NCBI GenBank assembly: GCA_023146135.1 | Contig: JAGLCR010000002.1 | Coordinates: forward strand, 19,868-83,867 | DNA: 64,000 nt | Origin: Bacteroidales bacterium | Lineage (GTDB): Bacteria; Bacteroidota; Bacteroidia; Bacteroidales; UBA1556 | Reading direction: 5' to 3' | Shown: positions 18,747-28,800 of the stretch, piece after piece | Layout of the letters: each line of letters begins with the position of its first letter | How positions within the stretch are numbered: the stretch's first letter is position 1 | Position numbers and translations under genes: made by a program | The notes under the pieces: generated by a model | Database searches by the model: none | Told to the model about the DNA's origin: nothing | What the model saw: the letters and a program-made list of their open reading frames with translations, nothing else

Positions 18747-18787
18747 AGCGGACAAGTCAATATTTTTCATTGACTGTCCGCTTTTTA
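18747..18787 (+). terminator. Rho-independent terminator of tRNA-Leu
   Basis: AGCGGAC-A-A-GTCAAT and ATTGAC-T-GTCCGCT form a 13-bp stem with a 7-nt loop, followed by TTTTATTT. It begins 5 bp after the tRNA and overlaps the end of the recombinase remnant on the other strand. Confidence 0.85.
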
Positions 18788-19207
18788 TTTGCTTGCATTT
18801 CTCTGTAAAATAGCTCATTATATGAAATACCTCATTAATATTATCGGTTAGAACTTGCTTAGTATCTGCCTGAACGACCATCCCTTTAGGAAACATAGCT
18901 TTTTGCAAGCTCTTTTTAAACTGAAATGTTCCGCTAAGCTAGAGTTTATCGAGCTTTTGAGTTTTTTCAATTATTAATTTTATCTTTTCAGACTGGTAAG
19001 ATGTTGAATAATTTTCGTTACTAATTTTTTCATCTAATATGATTATTTGCTTTTCTAACTTACTAGAAAATTTTTGATATAAATTCTCAGGAATTTTACC
19101 ATAAGTAAACCTTTCTTCAATAATTTCCAATTCCTTTTTTAGTTCGGTTATTTTTTTCTTATCCTCCTTAATCTCTTTTTTAAGGTCTTCGCTTCGATTG
19201 TTAACTC
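18747..19207 (-). pseudogene. C-terminal remnant of a large serine recombinase, with an in-frame stop
   Basis: The minus strand reads a charged coiled-coil segment (NNRSEDLKKEIKEDKKKITE, then EERFTYGKIPENLYQKFSSK), then LDKL, a TAG stop (18941-18939), and continues in the same frame as LSGTFQFKKSLQKAMFPKGM and NINEVFHIMSYF. This is the layout of the end of Bacteroidetes resolvase/invertase-family large serine recombinases, in which a Trp normally occupies the position of the stop (TGG to TAG is a one-base change). The catalytic and recombinase domains are absent. Sequence before 19207 does not continue the family. It is a dead remnant of a mobile element beside tRNA-Leu. Confidence 0.6.
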
Positions 19208-19233
19208 ATGGAGAGTTGAGGAGACGAGGGAAA

Positions 19234-19911
19234 TTACCATGCAACTGCCCAATAAACAATCAACGCCTTAGAGTCATTTACAGCGACACCTGAAGTATAA
19301 CCTTGCTTAATGGATTCAGGTAATAAATTCCAATTATATGCATATGATTCCTCTATTACATTTGCAAAATCATGCTCTAATACATAAATCTGAAAATCAG
19401 CTGGTAGGCCACAATTTGTATTGTCATTAAGATCAAAAGGTAAATATTGTTGGAATACTTCCCGAAAATTGGGTAAAAAGAAATCATTATTTAGATTAAA
19501 TATCTGAACCAAATCATTGATACTATATAATTTTAGCAGATGCTCCTCTGAACTTATTATGTTGTATTCACTTTCTTCAGAAGCTAAATTTCTCTTCGAC
19601 TTTAATCTTAAATCATTTTTCCTATTTAAATATAATTGATCACTATCATACTTGTAAATTAAACAAATGTATAAAACCTCAAATTCTGAAGGAATATATG
19701 GTTTATCTAGTGGTTCTGAATTATAAAAAGCATCAACCAATTTTCCAGAAGAATGCTTACTACTATCTTGCAAATGTGGAAAAAAAGACATTATCGAATC
19801 GGGTATTACAAAATTATTTCTAGGTATATCCAATTCAGGAGTAACACAAGAAGCAAATAAGCTTGTAACTAAAATTAGCACTGTATATTTTAGAGGATTC
19901 AATTTTATCAT
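19234..19911 (-). CDS. lipoprotein of unknown function
   Basis: 225 residues. Type II signal peptide with lipobox LFASC. The mature part is mixed charged sequence with no family that I recognise. It lies 11 bp downstream of the Rhs tail fragment on the same strand, the position usually held by an immunity gene for an Rhs toxin tip, so an immunity role is possible but rests only on position. Directly downstream is the recombinase remnant. Codon usage looks as AT-rich as the rest of this accessory patch. Confidence 0.6.
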   Translation of the reverse strand: MIKLNPLKYTVLILVTSLFASCVTPELDIPRNNFVIPDSIMSFFPHLQDSSKHSSGKLVDAFYNSEPLDKPYIPSEFEVLYICLIYKYDSDQLYLNRKNDLRLKSKRNLASEESEYNIISSEEHLLKLYSINDLVQIFNLNNDFFLPNFREVFQQYLPFDLNDNTNCGLPADFQIYVLEHDFANVIEESYAYNWNLLPESIKQGYTSGVAVNDSKALIVYWAVAW

Positions 19912-19922
19912 ATTTATTTTTA

Positions 19923-20279
19923 TTATTTTCTATTTTCTAAACCCCATTGAAGTAATTCAAGAAAAATATTCGCAGCACCTCCATTAAATTTGACTACTCT
20001 TTTATCATATGAATACGTACGAATTTCATAAGTGTCCACATGTCTATAAGGAGTAATAAGTTGTTTGAAAAAACTCTTCACAGTTAATACACTTTTAGGA
20101 GTCAGCTCATTGGGATCTTCAATCCCTTCCAGTCCCCAAGGATCAATATAATTTAATGGATTATGATAGCAGTAAGCATACGGGGATATTCCAGGAAACT
20201 TATCACTCAACAGATCCACACTTAGCCAAACCGACAACTCACTATCATAATACCTAGCACCATCGTATTTATAGTCCAT
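19923..20279 (-). CDS. Rhs-family core fragment with a unique C-terminal tail
   Basis: 118 residues from ATG 20277-20279 (the longer frame would overlap the upstream gene). The first ~45 residues are the end of an Rhs repeat-associated core (KYDGARYYDSELSVWLSVD, SPYAYCYHNPLNYIDPWG). The remaining ~70 residues (from EGIEDPNELTP to LLQWGLENRK) match nothing I know, as expected for the variable tip of polymorphic toxins. The thousand-plus residue body of an Rhs protein is absent, so this is either an orphan tip kept as a recombination reservoir or a decayed piece. The downstream lipoprotein could be its partner. Confidence 0.6.
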   Translation of the reverse strand: MDYKYDGARYYDSELSVWLSVDLLSDKFPGISPYAYCYHNPLNYIDPWGLEGIEDPNELTPKSVLTVKSFFKQLITPYRHVDTYEIRTYSYDKRVVKFNGGAANIFLELLQWGLENRK

Positions 20280-20281
20280 AA

Positions 20282-20956
20282 TTATAAACATTTCTTTACA
20301 CACCTAACTGGCAAATAAGTTTCACTTGTTTTAGATGAACTTCCAGATCTCCTCCAAAAATAATCTTTATAAAAAGTAGTACAGCATTTTTGCCCACTTT
20401 TGGTTAAATAGGAATCCGAAGCCCAAAATTCAGATTGGCCTAAAAAAGGTAGTCTAATATTTAAAAATTCACCCTTCTCAAAATCATAATAACCATATCT
20501 TTTCAAGTTTAATCCATAATCATTATTCTTTTTCAAAGAGTCAAAAGCATTGTAATTGTAATCGCCAATATATTTTTTCAAATCATTTATTTCGTTTTCT
20601 GTAGGTAAATGCCAGCCTTCAGGGCATGATTGTATGGCTGTTTCCCAACCGTAGTAATAACCATACTTCTTAACTTTTCGTTCTTTGTGCTTAAAAGCAA
20701 CGCAGCCTGAATCTGCTTTATATGCCAAGTTTTCTGCCATCCATTTATGATCTCCTATTCTTACCCATTTATACTTCTTACCATCTCTTTCATCAATGAA
20801 ATAGCCAGATGTTCCACTATAGCTATTCAATGTATCTAGACTTGTTGAATTGGAAGATATTACTTTTGAAGTATGACAATTCTCAAAAATGATAATGGCT
20901 AAAACAATAGCCATTATCATTTTTATTTTCTGTAAAATAATTTTATTAATTTCCAT
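20282..20956 (-). CDS. FISUMP-domain lipoprotein
   Basis: 224 residues with a lipoprotein-type signal (IIIFENCHTSK). The body matches the Fibrobacter succinogenes major paralogous domain: WVRIGDHKWMAENLAY, YGYYYGWETAIQSCPEGWHL, LPFLGQSEFWASD and a closing YLPVRCVKK. These cysteine-bearing domains are found in surface lipoproteins of Bacteroidetes and Fibrobacteres; function is unknown. Met13 (20920) or Met15 are alternative starts. Its stop lies 2 bp before the ATG of the Rhs fragment, so the three accessory genes may form one transcript. Confidence 0.75.
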   Translation of the reverse strand: MEINKIILQKIKMIMAIVLAIIIFENCHTSKVISSNSTSLDTLNSYSGTSGYFIDERDGKKYKWVRIGDHKWMAENLAYKADSGCVAFKHKERKVKKYGYYYGWETAIQSCPEGWHLPTENEINDLKKYIGDYNYNAFDSLKKNNDYGLNLKRYGYYDFEKGEFLNIRLPFLGQSEFWASDSYLTKSGQKCCTTFYKDYFWRRSGSSSKTSETYLPVRCVKKCL

Positions 20957-21140
20957 ATCCTTCTGATCCTAAAATTAATTTCCTTTTTGGTAATTCAAAA
21001 TTACTTTGTTTCTGAGCCACTCTATTGGGGTGTTTAGCGTTGAACTGCCGACCTCATGATTATGAAATATATTCATTTAGTAACATATTAAAAACAAAAA
21101 ATAATCTGTAATACTCTATTTATATGCTAATTACATTAAA

Positions 21141-21184
21141 GGGCTTTTCCGAGGGCATGGTCTCTTATAACGGACCTATTTGCA
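21141..21184 (+). repeat. repeat unit A (44 bp)
   Basis: Pattern GGGcTTTTCCGAG, five variable bases, GGTCTcTTATAACG, two variable bases, CCTaTTTGCA. About 80% like unit B 142 bp downstream. TTTTCCG near its start is the inverse of CGGAAAA just after it (21187-21193). Confidence 0.6.
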
Positions 21185-21271
21185 TTCGGAAAACAGATGT
21201 CTCTCTATAAAAATCAAAGATAATGAATATTATAATTTGTTGGCTAGAGAATTAGAAATATTACTTTGTCC

Positions 21272-21295
21272 CTCGGAAAACAGGGTTTTTCCGAG
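21272..21295. repeat. 9-bp perfect hairpin
   Basis: CTCGGAAAA, loop CAGGGT, TTTTCCGAG. Its right arm is the start of repeat unit B. No T-run follows, so it is not a terminator. Confidence 0.65.
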
Positions 21296-21325
21296 ACTTT
21301 GGTCTGTTATAACGTGCCTTTTGCA
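21283..21325 (+). repeat. repeat unit B (43 bp)
   Basis: Pattern GGGtTTTTCCGAG, five variable bases, GGTCTgTTATAACG, two variable bases, CCTtTTGCA; the imperfect partner of unit A at 21141. Both contain the palindrome TTATAA. Confidence 0.6.
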
Positions 21326-21488
21326 AGCATACTGCTACACCAAAAACCTAGAACACTAACTCACTAAGTCGTTCAATTTCATGTATCAATAGGTTCGCGT
21401 TTTGCTTACCACTTTAATTCTCCATTTTTGTTTGTTTTATGTTCAAAAAGAGCTAATTTTGAATTTTTGTCATACCATACTCAACTAT

Positions 21489-24400
21489 ATGAAACAATTG
21501 ATATTTACTTTGGCAGCATTTGTTTTCTCTACTACTGTCTTCTCACAGAACCTGTATGTTGATTCTGCGAGTACCTGTACTCTTGCATGCAACGGAAATA
21601 CTTGGAATACAGCGTATGTCGATCTGCAGGATGCTTTGTCAGTAGCACTTGCAGGAGATACAATCTTTGTAGCAAAAGGAACGTACTTTCCTGATGAAGG
21701 TGTTGGTTATACGAATAATAACCGCCAACAGTATTTTGAGATTCCTGATAGTGTGGTGTTATTTGGTGGGTATCCAAATGGTGGAGGCCCTCGTGATTGG
21801 GTTCAGAATCTCACTATCCTTTCTGGAGATATAAATCAGAATGGATACATTAGTGGAAATGCTTCTCATGTAATTTTTACGGAAAATGTGTCCTCAGAGT
21901 TGATTGTGGAAGGTTTTACAATTACTATGGGGTATGCCGCCTACGGTTCTGTTACTTTTGATAAGAGAGGCGGAGGATGGCATAATAAAGGGTCAGGAAA
22001 TGGGAATGCTTCTTCACCTCAAGTAAGGAACTGTATTTTCATAAGTAATAAAGCAGATGGTGGTGGCGCTATCTATGATGATGCCACCAGTTACGGTGCT
22101 TCAAGCATGATTATTGAGAACTGTAAGTTTATCGATAATAGAGCGGATGACTGGGGTGGTGATATCTATTTTAATGCTCATCATCATGGTGTTAGCTCTC
22201 CAGATGTAAAAAACTGTTCTTTCTTAAACTCATATAGTGGTGGAGCAGGTGGTTCTATTTATGTTGGAAATGGCAGCTATTCTACTGCTACTCCATATTT
22301 CGATTCCTGTGTGTTTGAGAGCAGTTACTCTTACAATCAAGGTGGTGCTATTTACTTTGCTTCCACTACAGGCACGAGCAATCCAATATTTGAAAACTGC
22401 AGTTTTAACTACAATGAAACCAGCCTGAACCGTGGAGGTGCTATTATGCTTAATACATGGATGGGACAGGGTAGAGCTACAATCAAAAACTGTCGTTTTA
22501 CTGGTAATATCGCTAGTACTTATGGTGGCGGATTGACAATAAACGGATATCAGGGGAATTATGGTGCCGATATTATTAATTGTGTTTTTGACGGAAATTA
22601 CTCTTCCTATCAGGGGAGTGCAGTCTTTAACTCGGTTTGTGATGTTTCTTACGTAAATTGTACTTTTACAGCTAATGATGGTGATGTAGCCTTGTATGCA
22701 AACCATTCGCAACTTTATGTAACGAACTGTATCTTGTGGGATAACTTAGCTGGCGAAATAAAAATGGATACAAATAGTACTGTGTACATTTCAAACAGCA
22801 TAATATTAAATGATGAGTATAGGTTGTTATGGGATGATAATCTGGGATTTGACGGAGGAGGGAATCGGTTTAAGGACCCTTTGTTTACAAACCCCGCAAT
22901 TGGTGATTTCAGTCTACTAGCTTGTTCACCAGCTATCAATACAGGCAGAAACGACAGCTTACCAATAGGGGCACAATATGATATCCTCGGTAATCCAAGA
23001 ATTTATAATAATCAAACAGTGGACATTGGCGCTATTGAATACTTGGGAAGTCCAAGCTATATGGTGATTGATTCATTGGAAATAATGGAGTACTATTCGT
23101 GCTTGGATACTACTGCCACTGCAAGACTTAGCCTAGCATCCATGGGTGGCGCCACCAGCATTCTATGGGATAATGGTGAAACGCTGAACCCTGCTATTAA
23201 TTTGCAAAATATTCATCATAAGGTAGTTGTATCGAATACGAGTGGCTGTACAGATTCTTTGGAATTTTCGATAAACAAGTATTTCAATAATCATATTTAT
23301 GTTGACTCCGCTGCTACAGGTGATAATACTGGCTGTGACTGGGCCAATGCTTATAATAATCTTCAGGATGCTTTGTACCATGCAAAAGCAACTTATACAG
23401 TTCATATAGCAAAAGGCAGTTATTTTCCAGATCAGGGTTTTGATGTTACCAGTAATAATCATTTGGAAAGCTTTAATATACCCGATAGTGTAAAAGTATT
23501 AGGAGGATATCCTTCTGGTGGAGGAGTGAGAAACCCAGATTCAATATGGACGATTCTATCTGGTGAAATTCAACATGATACATTGTATTCAAACAACTCC
23601 TATAAAATTATTGTTGCCGAAGGTGTTAGCAATCAAACAGAAATTGACGGGCTAATAATAACTGGAGGAGTTTCAAATGCTTTCTATAATGAGGGTCAGG
23701 GCAAACAAATTGAATCTTCTCCCGTTATTCGAAACTGCACCTTTAAAGACAATCATGTTACTTCTAATGGAGTTTTACAGAATTATGCTAATTATTTTGG
23801 TAAAGCAAACCCTTCCATTATCGATTGTAAATTCATAAATAATACCGCTACAAGTGCGGGTATTTTAGTGAATACCTCTTTCTTCTACACTGAATGTAAT
23901 CCACTGATATTGAATTGTGTATTTCAAGGAAATTATAATTCCTACAAAGGCGGGGCAATGCTGAACTATGCGGGTAGCAACGGAGAGTGTAAGCCTGATA
24001 TCATTAACTGTAGTTTTATCAATAACACTTCAGGAAGCCATGGTGGGGCTATAGCAAACGATATCTACAGTACAGGTGTTTGTAGTCCTAAGATCACCAA
24101 CTGTACATTTTTTAATAACACTTCTTGGTATTCAAATAGTGGTTCTATATTTAATGATGAAAGTAGTCCTATACTGAATAACTGTATTTTGTGGGGGCTT
24201 GATTCGGTTCAGGTTCTGAATACAAGTAGCAGCAGTCCTACATACGCAAACTGCATTATTCAAGGCAGCGGCAGTGCTAACTGGAAACCTACATACGGTA
24301 CAGATGGCGGTAATAACATTGACTCTTTTCCTGCTTTTGTTGACACAGTCAATTTTAATATCCATTTATCGGCAATATCGCCAGCAATCAACACAGGTGA

Positions 24401-25748
24401 TACTTCAGGCTTGTTTATTCCTGCTTTCGACTTAGATTACAACCATAGAATTGCCGCTGGAACAATTGATATTGGATGCTATGAGTATGGTTCTGGATCA
24501 TATGCAACAAGTACTCTTGGGACAGATTATCAAACAGCCTGCAACTCATATATATGGATTGATGGTATTACTTATACAAGCAATAATACCTCAGCTACCT
24601 ATATTCTCACAAATTCGATAGGTGGGGATAGTATTGTTACATTAAACCTTACCATTAATCAAAGTACTTATGGACTTGATCAGCAAGTTGCCTGCGATAG
24701 CTTTGTGTGGATCGATGGCACTACTTATTATACAAGCAACAACTCAGCTAGCTTCACATTAACAAATGCTGATGGCTGCGATAGTGTAGTAAGCCTGGAC
24801 TTGACGATTAATAATAGCACTTATTTTACTGATGTTCATTCAGTATGTGATAGTTTAGTTTGGATTGATGGAAATACTTATTATTCAAATAACAATAATG
24901 CTACTCATACCTTGAGTAATGCAGTCGGTTGCGACAGTGTTATTACTTTAGATTTAACAATAAACTACAGTACTTATGGTCTTGATCAGCAAGTAGCCTG
25001 TGATAGCTTCACTTGGATTGATGGTATTATCTACTATGCAAGTAATAATACCGCTAGCTACACCCTCAGCAATACAGTTGGTTGCGATAGTGTTGTAAGC
25101 CTAAACCTGATTATCAATCATAGCACAACGGGGTTTGATGTTCATACTAGCTGTGACAGCTTTACTTGGATCGACGGCATTACTTATTACGCTGATAATA
25201 ATTCAGCAATTTACACTTTAACCAATAGCGCTGGTTGTGACTCTGTTGTTTACCTCGATTTATCGATAGATACCGTGAACAGTGGTGTAACACAAACGGG
25301 AGATACACTTTATGCCAATACGCCAAATGCTATTTATCAATGGCTAAACTGCAACAGTGGGTATGCAATTATCCCTGGTGAATCATCTCGCCAGTTTATT
25401 GCTACAGTAAATGGCTCTTATGCTGTGGAAATAAAGGAGAACAACTGTACGGATACTTCTGCTTGTTTTAATATCACAGGAATTGGTATTGAAACAATTG
25501 AACATAAAATGGGATTTCGTGTATTTCCTAATCCTACAAAGGGTAAGGTTGAGTTATTCTTCGATCGTGAAATTGGGGATGCAGAAATCCTTATCATGAA
25601 CTCTCTCGGGCAGCTTGTATTGCAACAAAGGATTAGCTCTACAGATTATATTAGTACGGAAATATTAGGTGCTCCAGGAGTTTATTACCTTAGAGTAGTT
25701 GATGTACAGGGGCAATCTCTTACTGTTAAGGTAATTAAGCAAAAATAG
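21489..25748 (+). CDS. giant secreted beta-helix protein with repeat domains and T9SS signal
   Basis: Start at ATG 21489 (MKQLIFTLAAFVFSTTVFSQ signal peptide); 1419 residues. There are two right-handed beta-helix modules, each opening with a YVDSA-type strand and WxxAYxxLQDAL (about residues 20-530 and 595-1000), full of GGAI/GGGA turns and N-C-x-F ladders. Each ends with a choice-of-anchor Q-like SPAINTG motif. Five ~48-residue repeats follow (ACDSFxWIDGxTYY, then GCDSVVxLxLxI). A T9SS domain ends it (VFPNPTKGKVELFF to LTVKVIKQK). It is probably a surface or released adhesin or carbohydrate-binding protein. It converges on a second giant that carries the same repeats. Confidence 0.88.
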   Translation: MKQLIFTLAAFVFSTTVFSQNLYVDSASTCTLACNGNTWNTAYVDLQDALSVALAGDTIFVAKGTYFPDEGVGYTNNNRQQYFEIPDSVVLFGGYPNGGGPRDWVQNLTILSGDINQNGYISGNASHVIFTENVSSELIVEGFTITMGYAAYGSVTFDKRGGGWHNKGSGNGNASSPQVRNCIFISNKADGGGAIYDDATSYGASSMIIENCKFIDNRADDWGGDIYFNAHHHGVSSPDVKNCSFLNSYSGGAGGSIYVGNGSYSTATPYFDSCVFESSYSYNQGGAIYFASTTGTSNPIFENCSFNYNETSLNRGGAIMLNTWMGQGRATIKNCRFTGNIASTYGGGLTINGYQGNYGADIINCVFDGNYSSYQGSAVFNSVCDVSYVNCTFTANDGDVALYANHSQLYVTNCILWDNLAGEIKMDTNSTVYISNSIILNDEYRLLWDDNLGFDGGGNRFKDPLFTNPAIGDFSLLACSPAINTGRNDSLPIGAQYDILGNPRIYNNQTVDIGAIEYLGSPSYMVIDSLEIMEYYSCLDTTATARLSLASMGGATSILWDNGETLNPAINLQNIHHKVVVSNTSGCTDSLEFSINKYFNNHIYVDSAATGDNTGCDWANAYNNLQDALYHAKATYTVHIAKGSYFPDQGFDVTSNNHLESFNIPDSVKVLGGYPSGGGVRNPDSIWTILSGEIQHDTLYSNNSYKIIVAEGVSNQTEIDGLIITGGVSNAFYNEGQGKQIESSPVIRNCTFKDNHVTSNGVLQNYANYFGKANPSIIDCKFINNTATSAGILVNTSFFYTECNPLILNCVFQGNYNSYKGGAMLNYAGSNGECKPDIINCSFINNTSGSHGGAIANDIYSTGVCSPKITNCTFFNNTSWYSNSGSIFNDESSPILNNCILWGLDSVQVLNTSSSSPTYANCIIQGSGSANWKPTYGTDGGNNIDSFPAFVDTVNFNIHLSAISPAINTGDTSGLFIPAFDLDYNHRIAAGTIDIGCYEYGSGSYATSTLGTDYQTACNSYIWIDGITYTSNNTSATYILTNSIGGDSIVTLNLTINQSTYGLDQQVACDSFVWIDGTTYYTSNNSASFTLTNADGCDSVVSLDLTINNSTYFTDVHSVCDSLVWIDGNTYYSNNNNATHTLSNAVGCDSVITLDLTINYSTYGLDQQVACDSFTWIDGIIYYASNNTASYTLSNTVGCDSVVSLNLIINHSTTGFDVHTSCDSFTWIDGITYYADNNSAIYTLTNSAGCDSVVYLDLSIDTVNSGVTQTGDTLYANTPNAIYQWLNCNSGYAIIPGESSRQFIATVNGSYAVEIKENNCTDTSACFNITGIGIETIEHKMGFRVFPNPTKGKVELFFDREIGDAEILIMNSLGQLVLQQRISSTDYISTEILGAPGVYYLRVVDVQGQSLTVKVIKQK

Positions 25749-25750
25749 GG

Positions 25751-25826
25751 GGCTTGTCACATGTCTGTTTCTTGTTGTCTTTATCAGATAATAAAGAAGT
25801 AATGTACAGTTATCTAATGACAAGCC
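25751..25826. terminator. inverted repeat between the two convergent giant genes
   Basis: GGCTTGTCA (25751-25759) and TGACAAGCC (25818-25826) are perfect inverses separated by 58 bp. The second arm lies in the last codons of the minus-strand gene. It could form a long-loop bidirectional terminator but has no T-run, so support is weak. Confidence 0.25.
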
Positions 25827-28800
25827 TAAATGTTTTCTTTATGCCATCTGTTAGTATCTCAATGTGATATAATCCAGGAGACTCCGTTAATTTGAAGGTG
25901 TATCGAGGAGTATTAATATTATTATTCTGAAATACTAACTGCCCACTAGCGTTATATACCTTGACTGTCACATCTCTTAATGAGCCCAATTCTATATTTA
26001 CAATTCCTTTTGTTGGATTTGGAAATATATTTACCTTTTTAAATATCTCATTATCATCAATACTCGCACTTACAATACTAATACATGAGGAAGTGTCAAT
26101 ACAGGTGTTTTTTGTGATCTCAACAGCATAAGAGCCATTTATTACTGCAGTAAAAGCTTGTGAGTTAGCATTTGGAATTAGAGCATAGTTATTCCCACAA
26201 TCAAGCCATTGGTATGTGGCGCCATTTTGTTTAGCAGTTATGGTAGGATCCACTATTAATAAGGCGGTATCAATAGTATTTATTGTTAAATTCAATCGGA
26301 TAATGGAGTCACAGCCCCAGATACTCGACAAAGTATCAATGGCTGTATTATTATTTGAAGTATAGGTTTGTCCATCAATCCATGTAAATGAATCGCAGGC
26401 AACAACAGTGTCAATACCGAAACTAGAAGTATGAATAGTTAAATCTAGGAGTAGTATCGAATCACAGCCCCAGATACTCGACAAGGTATCAATGGCTGTA
26501 TTATTACTTGAAGTATAGGTTTGTCCATTTACCCATGTAAATGAATCGCAGGCAATATGCACTTCTGTGTTAACAGTAGTATTACTAATAGTTAGGTTAA
26601 GAATGATAATTGAATCACCTCCTATGGAATTAGTAAGTGTATCTGTTGCCGTGCTGTTACTTGCATAATAGGTAATACCATCAATCCAAGTTAATGAATC
26701 ACAAGCAACTATAATATCAGTGCCATAGCTAGTACTTGATTCATTTCTGTATAATTTGGCGCAATAATGATCTTGCCAATTTTTTCCGGCTATTATTATA
26801 TCTTTATCGTTGTCATTATTGATGTCTAGGAAAATGATAGAGCCTGTAAAAAGCGAATCGAAAGGCATTCCCTGTTGATAGGAAAAACTACCCGAGCCAT
26901 TATTTATGTATAGTTTTGTTGTAGCTTTATAGGTACTACTCGTTCCCGATATTAAAATATCCATATCATTGTCATTATCAATATCGGCAATAGAAATTGC
27001 GCTTTTATACACATTTTCGAAAGGGGTATAGGGAACGAATGAAAAGGTGCCACTACCATTATTAGTATATAATCTCGACAATTTTAATCCTGAACCATGT
27101 TGCCCTGAAATAAGAACATCCATATCATTATCTCCATCGATATCAGCAAATGCCACAGCACCCTCTTTGGCATTATAAAATGGATTTCCAGAAACAAGAG
27201 TAAATGTACCTGTGCCATTATTTGTATACAATTTAGCGTATACATTTGGGTAATTGTTGTTATGCCCAGTAATTAATAAATCTTGATCATTATCACCATC
27301 AATATCAGCAAAGGCAACAGCGCTTTGATCAACATTGATAAGCGAGGTGTTGGTTTTTAGAGTGAAAACACCACTTCCATTATTAGTATATAAGAGTGAA
27401 TTTGCAAGCGCAGTTGAGTTTGCTCCACATAGTAAGAGGTCTAAATCAGTATCGCCATCGATATCAGCAAATGCGATTGAACTGCAATCCATAGCCGAAA
27501 AGGGTGTGCTTGAAACTAATGAAAAAACACCACTTCCATTATTGACTAGTAATTTTGTGACTCTTGAACCCGAATTATTTTGACCACTATATATCAAGTC
27601 CATATCACTATCACCATCAATATCAGCAAAAGCTACACTAGAACAAAAGAGACTATCAAATATATTCAGTGTATCAACTTTATAAGTCCCATTTCCATTA
27701 TTAATGTACAGTTTTGATTGATATGTACTATTATAGTGCCATCCGCCTATAAACACATCCTGGTCACCATCATTATCAATATCAGCATAGGCAATTTTTC
27801 CATTATATACTCCCTCAAAAGGAGTGCCCAAAGCAAGAGTAAAAACGCCTGTTCCATTGTTTACGTATAGACTGGAAAATTTCTTCATATTGCCTCCGTC
27901 ACCCATTAAAAAAATATCTTGGTCATTATCATTGTCAAAATCTCCCACCGCTATGGAGCTATTTCCCACTGCCACAAAAGGGTCTCCTGCAGTTGCTGTA
28001 TATACCCCATTTCCATTATTTGAATACAATTTGGTAACTTTATTTGCTAGATCTCCTGTAATAAATATGTCCTGATCATTGTCATTATCAATATCAATAA
28101 AAGCCACGTCACCAGAATTAATTCCAATAAATGAAGTGCCTAAAACTTTAGTAAAAATTCCACTACCATTATTTGAGTATAATTGCGTTACCGGATTTTG
28201 AACTGTGGTATCTCCTGCAAGCAGAAGATCCATATCACCATCATTATCTATATCGGCAAAAGCAATAGAGCTATTATAAACAGAATCAATAGTTGAAGCA
28301 CTAGATGCGGTGAAAATACCACTGCCATTATTTTTATAAAGATGAGATACTGGGTGGTTATAACTTTTATAACCCGTAATTAGCACGTCTTGATCAAGAT
28401 CATTGTCAATATCAACAAATGCTACTGCGCTTGATTCAACTCCTGAAAAAGGCGTTCCACTAACTAAAGTGAATGTGCCACTTCCATTATTGGTATATAA
28501 CTTAGTTATTCGCTGCCATGAGCTATTTCTACCCGTTATAAGCACATCTTGATCTCCATCACTATCCACATCGCAAAAATCAATAGTACCTCCTTCTAAA
28601 CCTTCAAATACCGTAGTTGGGTCTAAAGAAAAACCTCCAGAGCCGTTGTTCGTGTATAATTTAGTAATCAGTTGGTTGGAGGTATTTTTACCTGATATAA
28701 GCACGTCAATATTCCCATCGCCATTAATATCAGCTGTAGCAATGGCACTATTTACAACACCAATAAATGGCGTGCCCAAAACTCTTGTTAAGTTTCCAGA

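Larger units (their letters stand above)
20957..21488. other. 532-bp intergenic region with palindromic repeats
   Basis: No gene is visible. It holds two imperfect copies of a ~44-bp sequence and a strong hairpin, listed separately. It separates the accessory patch (minus) from the large T9SS gene (plus). Confidence 0.6.

Noticed and set aside
18594..18908. 104-codon open frame antisense to tRNA-Leu (contains AGVEPARVLPHW-type sequence)
   Set aside because: It is the well-known false ORF made by reading through a tRNA on the opposite strand. Its first half is the tail of the serine recombinase remnant, annotated as a pseudogene.
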